Shown piece by piece: positions 23,950-36,100 of a DNA stretch of 64,000 nucleotides. Position 1 is the first letter of the stretch; every line of letters starts with the position of its first letter. A program made the translations under genes and the position numbers. The DNA lies in assembly GCF_020085105.1 (NCBI RefSeq), contig NC_058052.1:7983733-8047732 (forward strand). The letters run 5' to 3'. The notes beneath the pieces were generated by a model. That model saw only the letters and a list, made by a program, of their open reading frames with translations, ran no database searches and was not told the DNA's origin. Origin of the DNA: Siniperca chuatsi. Taxonomy: Eukaryota > Chordata > Actinopteri > Centrarchiformes > Sinipercidae.

Positions 23950-25317
23950 TTTTGATAGTAAATGTATTTATTTGGAATATTAGGTGTATTTATAGATAGG
24001 AAATATTACATCAATTCATGAAAATACATTTAGTTTTCAAAGTTACATGAGCATTTCTATGTATTGCACTCTGTTTTATCTGATATGTTGAGGCACAAAA
24101 CCATCCTTGTGGCAATGTGGTTGAAAATGTACTCAACTGTAAAACAACAGCGCTAACTATACATCAGTTAAAAAAAATATAATCTGAACAGTAAGACACA
24201 CATGATGCAATATAAATCAATGTGGACATGGAAGCACCAATCATTTAATCAGTTAGTTACTTTTTATAAAACAGCCTCATAATACAACACAATCTGCTTG
24301 TATTTCAGTTGTGTGCAACACTAAAGTCATTAGTAAAATACAAAATGTGACATTGTTTAAAAAAATGTAAATAAACCAACATGTTGTGCAATGTGTCTGT
24401 TCCAGTTTCTACCAACTAACTCATTAAACATTTGTAAGTGCAGCTTTGCACTGTGGATTGGCATTTTCATATGAACCAGCTTATTTGTCTCCATTTCACA
24501 CTGCAGACAAATACTGTAGCTCCTCGTTGTCCATAACTGCTTATGTTAAAGGATAAGGCTAACATTATTAGCTAGCTTATTGACACCAAATCCCATGAAA
24601 AGACCAAAATCAGCAGTGCGTTAGTCCATCTTTAAATACTTTCTGACTTTCCTACTCTGTCTGTGGCACTCCGCTCCAAGCCCATTGGTTCCTGCTGAAG
24701 ACGTAAATCTTTAAAAATAAACAGTCACAAATATATAGTTTCATTTAAAAAAAAAAAAAAAAAGGCAACGTAACTTCCTAAAACAGCTAGGCTCTGTCGT
24801 TTTAACAGACGTAACTCAAACGGGAGTAAATAGTGCATTCAGTGGGGACTATTTGTAGCTGCGGATTAATACACATTTGAGTCAAAGTGAACTACAGTGC
24901 CCATGTTCATGGTAATGAAGGAACAGTGTAGCTCACTGATGTGTTTTTAATATTTTTTTCACAATGGAATAATATATGGCTCTGGATACATAGACAATAC
25001 CTAGCAGGATCAATTCATTGTTGGTTTTGGTGTTTTCGTGGGATTTGTTGACAAAAAAAAAAAAACATATTGCCAAACTTATCCTTTAATTCTATGATGT
25101 AAAACATCCTGGTATTGGTATTGAGTCATGTCACATATTAGCACAACAGTGCAAGATAAAAACGTCCTACCTCACATGAAGGTTACTGTGAGAAAGTGCC
25201 TTGTGCTCACTCTGATGATAACCGTGAGAGTGTGCACAAGCCTTTCAGAAAACAGTAATTATCCCAACATACACAAAACTACAATGTCTTCCTGCAGTAC
25301 AGTGTCTGAAAACAGGT
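23950..25317 (-). other. DENND10: Probable DENND10 3' UTR
   Basis: No coding exon lies between the SFXN4 and DENND10 stops. The clearest minus-strand AATAAA is at 23967-23972. A closer ATTAAA on the minus strand lies at 25085-25090, at the edge of the inserted MITE. If the distal signal is used, the 3' UTR is about 1.4 kb and contains the MITE; if the proximal one is used, it is about 240 nt. Confidence 0.45.
24550..25085. mobile_element. MITE flanked by TTAA
   Basis: A 536-bp unit starts AGGATAAG (24550-24557) and ends CTTATCCT (25078-25085). TTAA lies directly outside both ends (24546-24549 and 25086-25089). The outer ~75 bp of each side are similar in inverted orientation: AAATCCCATGAAAAGACCAA on one side and, complemented, AAATCCCACGAAAACACCAA on the other. 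TTAA targets are used by piggyBac and Kolobok transposons, so a MITE of one of these is inferred. The interior is non-coding. Confidence 0.75.
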
Positions 25318-27745
25318 TTATATCCGTAAGAGCTGCTCGGCAGCTGCCAAATGAAAGAGGAAGTTCTCTGTCGCCGGAGGGAAATGATGCTGCTTTAAAC
25401 CTTCCAACGTGATTTTAGAGTCTTCGCACTCGTCAGCCAGGGCCACCAAGTTGGCAAGGATCTCTTTTGTCTTGACTGAAATATCCTGTGAATTAACGTG
25501 CGGTTGCCATGTTAGATTCAAGACTACATTTCTTACAACTGTGGATTGAATACAGACACGTTTGGGAATTCTCACCTTAATGACCTGACTATCTGACCTC
25601 TCAGCATCTTCAGCAGACTGGACAATAAGGTGGCCAATGTCCTTGTGTAACTTCCCCATAGCCATGGCCTCTGTGGTGGGATACTGAACTTCAGTCTGAG
25701 GGAAATGCTGTCCTACTCTCTCAGGAATCAAAGCGCTCTTAGACACGTACTGCTCTCTCATTTAAATATACTGTACCTTTGGCACTCTGGGATACTGTGA
25801 TGACACTGTCTGGGAGGTTCACATACACATCAAACAAGTCCGATCTGTTGCTCACTTCCGGATCTACAAATCCTGCTATATATCCTGCGGAGAAAACGAA
25901 CACATTGGTGCATAAATAATTCATTTCCCCACCATGAGATCACAGTGCAGATGGTGGCTGATCACCAACCATGGAGGAGGAGACTCTGAATAAAGGTTTA
26001 CTGTTAGAGTAAATAAATCTGTAGGCAGCCTTACCAGGGCATTTCTTGAGATCCTCTAGTTCAACATCAGTCAGGTGCACATACGGGTGCAGGATGGTCC
26101 AGTCTTTTCTGTGCCATGTCAGAGTCGGCAGAACTCTAAGGAGGTACAGAGTTACCCACAGATGACAAGATTCTCCACTCAAAGTGATAATTAAAGTTTC
26201 AAGGCAAATATTCTCAACTGAAGTCTTAAATGCACCTTGTAAACTCCAACAACGCTTCAATCCGAGGGTGATGGACAACGATCCTCTTCTTCAGCATGAG
26301 AGCGGTATACAGGATGACAGTCTCCATACCAAACTGAGAGACCACATCTGAGATAGAACGCAAACATGGAAGTATACTGGATGACCCGCTTTCATCTCTG
26401 ACGGAATCTAGAGTGGCTTTCAAGTGAATTTTTCTGTACCAATATCAATTTCAGGTGTGTTTTTTTCTGCTGTCTTTTACTGTAACATTAGATGGACAAT
26501 ATCACTTGTAAACAAGTGATAAAAACACCTATTCTACAACCCTACTACTACTACTAACTCCTATAGCACCCCAAGCATAGAAACACATATCTCGCTGGCA
26601 CACAATAGCACAACATGTGAATATAATGACGAACATACTGTGTCAAGATGAAAGTGGAATGCTACAAACGTTGTCAAAATACTAATTAATGTCCCTCTTA
26701 GCGGCGGTGGTGTCTCACCTTTGACCGAACCAGCCAAGTACGCTTTCCGGACATCATAGTCCTTAATTAGAAATGAGCCGTTCTCATCGCTCTGGCAAAT
26801 TCCTTTGGTGAGGACGGTGACATAAGCCTCCATCATTTTCACTGGACTGCCATGTTTGATGTACATCCTGGATAATAAACAAAGACATACCACTCAAATG
26901 AAGACACACTCACTTTAAAGAAAAGCGTACAAACTACACGCACTGTGCACGCTGTACCTGCAGAGTATTCTACTAAGTGCAGCATACTTCTCAGGGTTGA
27001 AGTCTTTTGCTGTAACAACTATTGAAAAATGAGTGACCTTGAAGGGGGGGGGGGAAAGTAGAGACAAAAATAAAACGCAATGCCAATATTAGATAAAAAT
27101 ATAGAAACGCTGCACTCTCATTGATTTTAGTGACAGCAGGGTCTCTGGACACTGTACCTTGTTTAGCGCTGTGGGTTCCTGTACCTCCACTGTGGTGATG
27201 TAGTACCAGGTACGACAGAACTGACCAAACACAAAGGTGTTGAAACCCCGGCCGTCCTGGGTCAGGCAGCACTTGTTGAGCAGGACTTGCCTCAGGTCTG
27301 AGCCCACAGAGGGGTAGCACCACACCCACAGCGTGTCTCCATTCACATCTTTCTCTGGATCGATGAAAAATAAAACCACAATTGAACATCAAATATGAAT
27401 CTTAACATATTAGATGATGGACAGACATTAAAAACCTAAGATAGGGCTTCCTGGGACCAAATCTCCACCACATGTGTTATTGGATGCATTTAGGAACCCA
27501 TCCATGACCAGCTCATTAATGTATACTGCCTAACATGCAGGAGCAATGAACCAGTGAGGGACATTGAGCCCTGCTGAGGAGACACTTTTGGGTCACACTG
27601 GTATCATGTGATTGCCCTGCACGTACAGTGAGTCCGAGGGGCCGACTTCGCTTGAACACCACCCAAGAAACAAGAAACGACCTGTGACCTAAAACTTACC
27701 GATCAATCCGACGCTTAACATAAACTGCGTTTCAGGCGCAGCCAT
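25318..27745 (-). CDS. DENND10: DENN domain-containing protein 10 (FAM45A), Rab GEF
   Basis: Nine coding exons in transcript order: 27700-27745, 27158-27354, 26958-27037, 26719-26867, 26236-26347, 26035-26135, 25777-25884, 25576-25670, 25318-25485. They total 1056 nt (351 aa; human 357) with consistent phases. The protein is a compact DENN module (uDENN-cDENN-dDENN) described as a guanine nucleotide exchange factor for Rab27 and a regulator of late endosomes/multivesicular bodies. Conserved segments in order: [110 protein letters not shown], and [21 protein letters not shown] near the C-terminus. The start ATG at 27743-27745 follows an acceptor site (CAG at about 27755), so an upstream non-coding exon is spliced on. 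The gene is tail to tail with SFXN4. Confidence 0.95.
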
Positions 27746-28060
27746 ATCCCATACCTGAAATAGTTCAGAACCACAAGTTAACTGGAGAGAAACCACCAAC
27801 CATCTTCCTCTGTGGACACTAATGTAGCACCGTGAAGTACCTTGAGAGCGCCTGCTACGTCCAAATACCAGAATGCGACGCTGGACGGATTTAATAAGAC
27901 AGTAAATGTGTTCAAACTTGACAGTGGCCTGGGTGTGAATTCTGCTGTCAACAGACTTTCCTCTCTTTGCGAAATCTCTTCCTTCTTCCGGGACAGGAGG
28001 ATTGTGCGGGAGGAGACACGCGCAGCTGACAACCAATCACAGTTGACGCTACTTCAGCGC
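27746..28060 (-). promoter_or_regulatory. DENND10: DENND10 5' non-coding exon and promoter
   Basis: On the minus strand a donor AAG|GTACTTC lies at about 27842-27836 and an acceptor TTTCAG|GTATGG lies 10 nt before the start codon, so a first exon at about 27842-28010 is predicted. Upstream are an ETS site (CCGGAAG, complement of 27985-27991) and a CCAAT box (complement of 28033-28037), typical of a TATA-less housekeeping promoter. Confidence 0.55.
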
Positions 28061-28299
28061 TAATGGTGTGTTCAGGATTACTGAAATTATACAAATATAC
28101 AAACACGACGTTAAAAACTTGTGAAATGCTGCCTACACTTCTGATTGGACCACTCAAATTTGCAGTCGTTGAAAATCAGCTGATACATGTTCGCTGATTA
28201 CAGTAAAATAGTAAAATAGCTATATTTTGAACAAATACCTTAACTAACTATATTTTTAGTAATATGCATTTCTCATTGGACTGTTGTAAGGCTCAGTCA

Positions 28300-28390
28300 A
28301 ACATAGGGATGTCCTGATGATGTTTTTTAACCTGATCCTTTAATATCAAGTATCTGCTGATACTGAGTCCAAACTGATATTGATTTTATT
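28300..28390. repeat. hAT-like MITE fragment (AGGGATGTCC end)
   Basis: AGGGATGTCCTGATGATG at 28307 followed by ATCAAGTATCTGCTGATACTG resembles one end of a common teleost hAT MITE (AGGGATGTCCCGATC...GAGTATCTGCCGATACCGAG). Only a diverged fragment is visible. Confidence 0.4.
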
Positions 28391-28588
28391 ATGTTTTTGT
28401 TCATTTTCCTTTATGCCTCTCCACATATTTAAGCTACATTAACCCTTCACTGAAATTAGCAAAGTGATTTTAATATGTTTGACAGCAGAATAGCCTGAAA
28501 ATAGAACCTGCATCACAGGTTTCCTTTGATAGTTTTCTATGATATTTTGTATTGTAAACTACAGTATTTTGTATGATATATGTGGAGA

Positions 28589-28985
28589 GATTAGATTAGA
28601 TTAGATTAGATTAGATTCAACTTTATTGTCATTACACATGTACAAGTACAAGGCAACGAAATGCAGTTTAGGTCTAACCAGAAGTGTAATAAGCAAGTGC
28701 AGGATATAAAGTATGTGCATAAATGCAGGATAGAGCAGTATTATGAAAATATTTTACATATATTTTACGTTAGTGGTACTATGGACATTATATACAGATG
28801 GCATTACTATAAACAGAAGTATACTGATGGATATGTACAATAATGAATTGGACTGGGCAGAACAGCAGCGCAATAAATATAAAGTAGTACAATTTATGGA
28901 AATAGTTAACAGTGCAGTAGATGAGTTATTGCAGTATTCAGTACATAGTACTGGAGTGCAAATGTGGATTTGCTGTCACAGAAAG
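28589..28985 (-). repeat. (GATTA)n plus retroelement fragment
   Basis: Five GATTA units (about 28589-28617) adjoin sequence starting CAACTTTATTGTCATTACAC and GGCAACGAAATGCAGTTTAG. This is the reverse complement of a widespread fish LINE tail ending in AATAAAGTTG. The body to about 28985 (CAGGATATAAAGTATGTGC and so on) is consistent with the same element. No RT frame remains. Confidence 0.55.
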
Positions 28986-28989
28986 GTTT

Positions 28990-29999
28990 GGGGATGATTT
29001 AGTTAGCCTCTCTTCATCTCCAGCATGAACAAAATTGTTTCAACCTACAACAGAACTTTAGCGTTAAGACTGACCTACAAATTAGCGCATAAAACATTAT
29101 TGCTTACTCTTTTAGGCAAGCATGTTTTAGGCAAACTTTGATGTCAAGACTACTGAAAACAAGGAAACCATTTTAACGACATAAATCAAATCTTTGTTTT
29201 GATGGATGTTGTTTTAGGAGCCGTAGGGCTTTGTTTTGACATTGCAGTTAAGTATGAAGCATACATAGTTTGATGTAATTGACATTTTACGAGGGTTACT
29301 TGAACACACCATCAGGGGAGCACATACGGGAACTTTATACACCCAAAGCTGCCATGTTTGTTGAAAACCCCCCGTTTGTAGGTTTTTGACACTGTTATCC
29401 ATTCTATAATGCTGCAGTAGGAATATATATTCAAATATTTATTCAAAATAAATCCTATAGGATTGGGATATTCAGAACAGTTCTCAATATCTTAGATTCC
29501 ACACACTTTATTTATATGATACTTTTTAATTGACACCCAGTGACATCAGTGAGTTACAGATAGTATGTGGCAGCACAATTAATAATAATAGGTCAAATAC
29601 AGGAAGCACATAGATCAAGAGAACAAATTCAGGATTCTCCAACATATTAACTCATACAGATGCTGTTAGTGGCTGTTGTTGGGTATAAAAGTGTGCAACT
29701 ATGTATCGTAAAAGATGTGCCAAAATCATTGTATCTGTATCAAATATTTCAAAGTAATATAGGCTTATTAATGATAATTTAGATGTTTGCACAAACACAT
29801 ACAGAATCACCCACAAAAAAGTGATGAGCAAACAAATTTACAAATATTCATATCAAGCTTTTATCATAAATAAAAAATAACTACATTGAAACCATAAATA
29901 CGGATACATTAACCTTTGCAATGTTTTTTTAAGTAATTTTATGGTTGAGACAGAACTGAATTTCTTTGCTGTCAGTTTTTCACTTCACCGTCTACTGAT
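28990..29999. other. DENND10-EIF3A intergenic spacer, nothing recognised
   Basis: AT-rich sequence with no exon, no repeat with clear ends and no long frame. Confidence 0.5.
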
Positions 30000-30188
30000 G
30001 GCTTACACACTGTGATAGTGGGTTAACGCATGACGCACCTGGCAACCCTAGCTAGGCCGCTCACGAGGTTCTTCCTTTCTCAGCCAGCACCGTTGTAGCG
30101 GGTGAGTGCGTGGCGTTGATGGACTGGTGAAATTTGTCAAAATTTACTCAAGTCAGCCAATTTTGAGTTTCACTAGAACGCCACCAAC
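30000..30188 (+). promoter_or_regulatory. EIF3A: EIF3A promoter and 5' UTR
   Basis: No TATA box. A pyrimidine tract TTCTTCCTTTCTC at 30069-30081 could be a terminal-oligopyrimidine transcription start, which would give a 5' UTR of about 115 nt. A CRE-like TGACGCA lies at about 30030. The start-codon context is CCAACATGC with A at -3. Confidence 0.45.
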
Positions 30189-33100
30189 ATGCCGGCGTAT
30201 TTTCAAAGGCCAGAGAATGCTCTCAAACGAGCGAACGGTGAGTAGAAATAACAGCTTCATGATTCACAGATGTCAGACATTCGTGCTAACTAGCTAACGT
30301 TAGCGGACTTTAGCCTTCGGCTACCTCTTTGCTAATGCTGCGGCGTTGTTAACCGGGCTAACTGCTAATACTAGCTGGAATGGCGGGGGAGCCATATCGC
30401 TTTCTCACAACTCCCTTAGTATTGAGCTATTCGGCTAGGCCATTTTTGTGGTACTGACTCATACAAAATCAGTGATGTTTTAGAAATGTAGCTTAGGCGC
30501 CTATTAGATAATCGTTAACACTCGTGACAGCTTTGTAACGTTATTGACAATGCCTGTCAGCTATTGTCAAATTGTGTTTTCTCTTGTAACGTCAGCTTTA
30601 AGGAAACGTTAATGCTAATGTCACGTTCACCAAGCATCATGGGCCTGACAATGTCAGGCAGTTTTAACTAACCATGGTATTTTAATGTATTGTGGGGTTG
30701 GTGCGAGATGCTAAGGTTTTGTGGTGTCTGTATGCTTTTGCTATTGACCTGTGAAGGAGCTTACATTAATCTATTTTTCGATGTGTTTACACAGAGTTTC
30801 TCGAGGTTGGCAAGAAGCAGCCAGCCTTGGATGTTTTGTACGATGTCATCAAGAGCAAGAAACATCGAACATGGCAGAAGATCCACGAGCCCATCATGCT
30901 CAAGTACCTGGAGCTCTGCGTGGATCTCCGCAAGAGCCACCTGGCCAAGGAGGGTCTCTACCAGTACAAGAACATCTGCCAGCAGGTGTGTGAGGAGGAA
31001 TCTGTGATGTTTGCACAGATCAGGTAGTTGTTTACACCAGAGTCTTTTTGGAGTCAAAGTGTAATGTTTGTCTCTGCTTTCAGGTGAATATCAAATCTCT
31101 GGAGGATGTTGTTAGAGCTTACCTGAAGCTGGCGGAGGAGAAGACTGAGACAGCCAAGGAGGAGTCCCAGCAGATGGTCCTGGACATTGAGGATCTGGAC
31201 AACATCCAGACTCCTGAAAAGTGAGGTTGCTCAAATGTTGGATGCAGAAATTATGTCTGCAAAACATTTTTATCCATAAAGAGTGTCTCCATATATGTTG
31301 TTTCCTTTAACTTGATGCAGAATTGAAATTGATGTCTTAATGTAGTTAGATGATTGTGTTTATATAGTATACTGATGCTGATGGTAATAAGGTAATTAGC
31401 ATGTGCTTGATAAATTTAAGATGGATTATTGACATTGAGCTTGTTGTGATTTTAGTGTGCTCCTGAGCGCTGTGAGTGGAGAGGACACTCAGGATCGTAC
31501 TGATCGCTTGCTGCTCACTCCCTGGGTGAAGTTCCTGTGGGAGTCCTACCGCCAGTGCCTGGACCTGCTGCGAAACAACTCCAAGGTGGAGCGCCTGTAC
31601 CATGACATTGCCCAGCAAGGTAGTGACACACACTTTTATCTAGAGCTGCAACGATTAGTCGATTAATCGATTAGCCGGGCGAAAGAAAATTAATTGCTAT
31701 TAACTATTTTGATAATAGATGAATCGTTTCAGTCATTTTTCAAGCAAAAATGTCAAACATTTGCTGGTTGCAGCTTCTTAAATGTAAGAATTTGCTGCTT
31801 TTCTTTGTCATTTATGATAGTAAATGATGAGTCTTTGGGCTTTGGACTGTTGGTTGGACAAAAGAAGCTATTTGAAGACGTCACTTTGGGCTCTGGGAAA
31901 TTGTGATGAGCATTTTTCACAATTTTTTGACATTTTATAGACTTTAGATTAATTGTGAAAATGATCTGCAGATTAATCAATGATGAAAATAATTGTTAGT
32001 TACAGCCCTACTTTTGTCTTTACCTAATTTTGATCAGCTTATACCATTGTATAGCATCATTAAAGTAATGTCATACAGAATAAAAATACGCATAAACACA
32101 AATTCAGCCTTAAATGACATTTTGAATGTTACATACTAAATGCTGTAAATAATATCTGGTCATCTTTTCTGCAGCATTCAAGTTCTGCCTTCAGTACACT
32201 CGTAAAGCAGAATTTCGCAAGCTGTGTGACAACCTGCGTATGCATCTGGGTCAGATCCAGCGCCACCACAACCAGAGCACTGCCATCAACCTGAACAACC
32301 CTGAAAGCCAGTCTATGCACCTGGAGACACGTCTGGTGCAGCTGGACAGCGCCATAAGCATGGAGCTCTGGCAGGTCTGTCCACCTAACACTGCATCTCT
32401 CAAAGGACCATATCAGCATGCATGCATGTTTCAGTGTACTTACAAAAAACTTAAATGTATAAAACATGTTCAGAAATGCTTTACAAAGTAGTCAACAGTA
32501 ATGAACAATATATAGTGTATGACTTATAGAAGAACTAAACACCTGTGTAGCTCTTTAATGTCCTCCCAGTGTCCTTTAGTGTAATTAAATATGTGACACA
32601 AATGAAGACGATATTGTTACAGATGTAGTGTTGTTCTGTTTTTCCAGGAAGCATTCAAAGCTGTTGAGGACATCCATGGCCTGTTTGCTCTTTCCAAGAA
32701 GCCTCCCAAACCCCAGCTTATGGCCAACTACTACAACAAGGTGTCTACTGTGTTCTGGAAATCTGGAAATGCTCTCTTCCACGCCTGCACTCTCCACAGA
32801 CTTTATCACCTCTCAAGGGAGATGCGTAAGAATCTGACCCAAGATGAGATGCAGAGGTATCTTATTCATTATCTGTAAATAAGTGCACACGTTTTACTCT
32901 GTTAGAGACCAAATGGTTAATAACGCTTACTTCTGATCTTCAGGATGTCCACCAGAGTCCTCCTGGCCACACTGTCTATTCCCATCACCCCCGAGCGCAC
33001 TGACATTGCTCGGCTGCTGGACATGGATGGCATCATTGTGGAAAAACACCGCAGGCTGGCCACCCTCCTGGGCCTGCAGTCTCCACCAACCCGGCAGAGT

Positions 33101-36100
33101 CTCATCAATGACATGGTACATTATGTGCATAAGAAAGGAGCTTTATTAAGTGTTTTAGGTTTCAACAGTGCCCCTGAATACTTTTTTTAAGTACAAAAAA
33201 AACTTTTGATTGTTTGCTTTTGTGAGAAGTCTCATGTTCTTTTTAAGGAAAATTAGTTAGAACTAGCTTTTAACCTGATCTTGTAAAACTGTAATAAATA
33301 TTTGCTTGAAGATGTTTTGACAAATTTATGTTTTAATGTTTGCATTCTAGGTGAGATTTAACTTGCTGCAGTATGTTGTACCTGAAGTAAAAGAACTTTA
33401 CAACTGGCTTGAAGTAGACTTTCATCCTCTGAAGCTGAGTGGAAGAGTGACCAAGGTAAATAATCTGGCGGCAACCAATTTGATAATAAGGAAAATATAC
33501 CATCCATCTGTGTAGCTTTTTAGTTGCAGTTTATATTAATTTAATTAATTAAATGTATCATAGCTAGTCATTTCTTATCCCAGAGTATGGTAACAAAATT
33601 ACTCTCCCACTAGGTGTTGAGCTGGGTGAGAGACCAGGCTGAGAAGGAGGCTGATCTGCAGCAGTATGTCCCTCACCTGCAGAGTAATACCATCCTGAGG
33701 CTTCTTCAACAGGTAATTGTCCACGATCTTTTTCATTCCCCTGGAATGCTCTCCTAAATCAGATCTATACTGTAGTGGTAGAAATCTCTCTCTCATTCTG
33801 TGTCCATTATATTAGGTTGCACAGATCTATCAAAGCATTGAGTTCACCCGTCTGGCCTCCCTGGTTCCATTTGTGGACGCCTTCCAGCTAGAGCGCTCCA
33901 TTGTGGATGCTGCCCGGCACTGTGATCTGCAGGTAAGGTCAAGATCAGGAGAGATTGTGCATTTTGGATGCTAAAACTATTGATAAACCATCACAAATGT
34001 TATTACAGTCATGAGGACACGTGTTAGGACTTTAGAGTGTTTGTTTATCGTACTGTTTTACAAAACTTATCTAACATTTCCTTTTCTCCTGTAGGTCCGT
34101 ATAGACCACTCCTCTCGAACTCTGAGCTTTGGCTCTGACCTGAACTATTCGACTAAAGAGGACGCCCCTGTTGGTCCGTTCCTGCAGAACATGCCCTCAG
34201 AGCAGATAAGGAACCAGCTGACTGCCATGTCTGCTTCTTTGGCCAAGGCCATCTACATCATCAAGCCTGCCTCCATCCTGGTGAGTTCACCCTCTTACTG
34301 AGCTCTCATATATAGACACACAGTGACCGGAGCCACCTGATCAGTGACTAACATTAGCCTTTTACATACACAATACTAGCAGACACATACTGTACGGGCA
34401 TCTTCATGCAATATTAAGGTCTAAGCCATGATTAATCTCTTTTGGCAGGATACACTCTGCTTTATTCTTCAACTCTAAACTGCATTTTGATGTTTTTGTC
34501 CCTTCTCAGCAAGAGCGTGAGGAGCAGAACCAGCAGGCCATCGCTGCCTATCTGAAAAATGCCCGCAAAGATCACCAGCGTATCCTGGCTCGTAGACAGA
34601 CCATTGAAGAGCGCAAGGAGCGACTGGAGAGCCTGAACATTCAGCGTGAGAAGGAGGAGCTGGAGCAGCGGGAAGCTGAGATGCAGAAGGTTCGCAAGGC
34701 TGAGGAGGAGCGTCTGCGCCAGGAGGCCAAAGAGAGGGAGAAGGAGCGCATCATGCAGGAGCATGAGCAGATCAAGAAGAAGACAGTCCGTGAACGACTG
34801 GAGCAGATCAAGAAGACTGAACTTGGAGCCAAGGCATTCAAGGATATTGATATTGAGGTAGCCATAATAACCAACTTCATTCATTAGGTTGAACTTGAAC
34901 TTAGAAATGGGCCATTGTATAAAGGTAAAAGGTTCGATTAACAAATCTGTTTTACAGGACCTTGAGGAGCTGGATCCTGACTTCATCATGGCCAAACAGG
35001 TGGAGCAGTTGGAGAAGGAGAAGAAGGAACTTCAGGAGCGTCTGAAGAACCAGGAGAAGAAGGTAACGGAGTGATACATCAGTGAAAATATTAGTCACAT
35101 AAAGATGAGATGTGAATATATAGATGTGAATTGGGCACTCATTTTTCTTTGTTTCCAGATTGACTACTTTGAGAGGGCAAAACGTCTCGAGGAGATTCCT
35201 CTTATCAAAAAAGCTTATGAGGAGCAGCGTATCAAGGATATGGAACTATGGGAGCTCCAGGAGGAGGAGAGGGTATGTATAAAACAAATAATAATAATAA
35301 AATAAAAATTTAAAAAAAATTACATTCTCACCTGGGTGTATTTCCTTGATGTATGTATCTAGAATGTAAGAATCTGCTTGTTTTTTGTTGTTGTAGATCA
35401 GTAACATGAAAGTTGAACGGGAGAAGGCTTTGGAGCACAAGAAGCGCATGTCCAGGATGATGGAGGACAAAGAAAACTTCTTGTCCAAAATAACCGCTGC
35501 CCGTAGCTTCATTTATGAGGTAAGATGACATCATGTCAGACTGGCAATTAGCATTTACAGTATATTAACTATTTACCATAACCACATTCTTTCTCTAACC
35601 TTAACCTAGCGGTTTTAGTTGCCTTAACTTTACCATATTTACACGTCAAAATTCTGCAGTGAAGTGCATTGTACTGTAGGACTGCACTGCGTGAGTGTAG
35701 CTCAGCCCCTCGGTCAAACAGAAAGAACAGAGACAGCGAGGTCTCTACGTTTTTATAGTCCTGACCTCACAGCCTGCGTGCTGTTATTGGCTGGGAGCTA
35801 CACACCACTGACCAAAGTGACGCCCTGAAATGTCCCGAACACAGCAAACTAAGAAGAAACTAAGAAAAATCAGGCAGAGGGCAGCGTCTCTGCAGATACA
35901 GACACCGACACACACTTCTATTGGGTCATAAGTGATGATTTGAGAAGGATTATTTTTGTATGAATCTATACATTGTTTTTCAGGAAAATCCTACATATTC
36001 TGCCTTTAAGCGCGCCCCCCTTTTGGTACTGCGGTAATGATCACACACAGCTCTTACTGTTTCTGGGACAGAGTGGCAGAATATAATGAGACAACTGTAT

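Noticed and set aside
34462-34995. 177-codon antisense frame over EIF3A exons 12-13
   Set aside because: Leucine/serine-rich mirror of a Glu/Lys/Arg-rich coiled coil. No independent signal.
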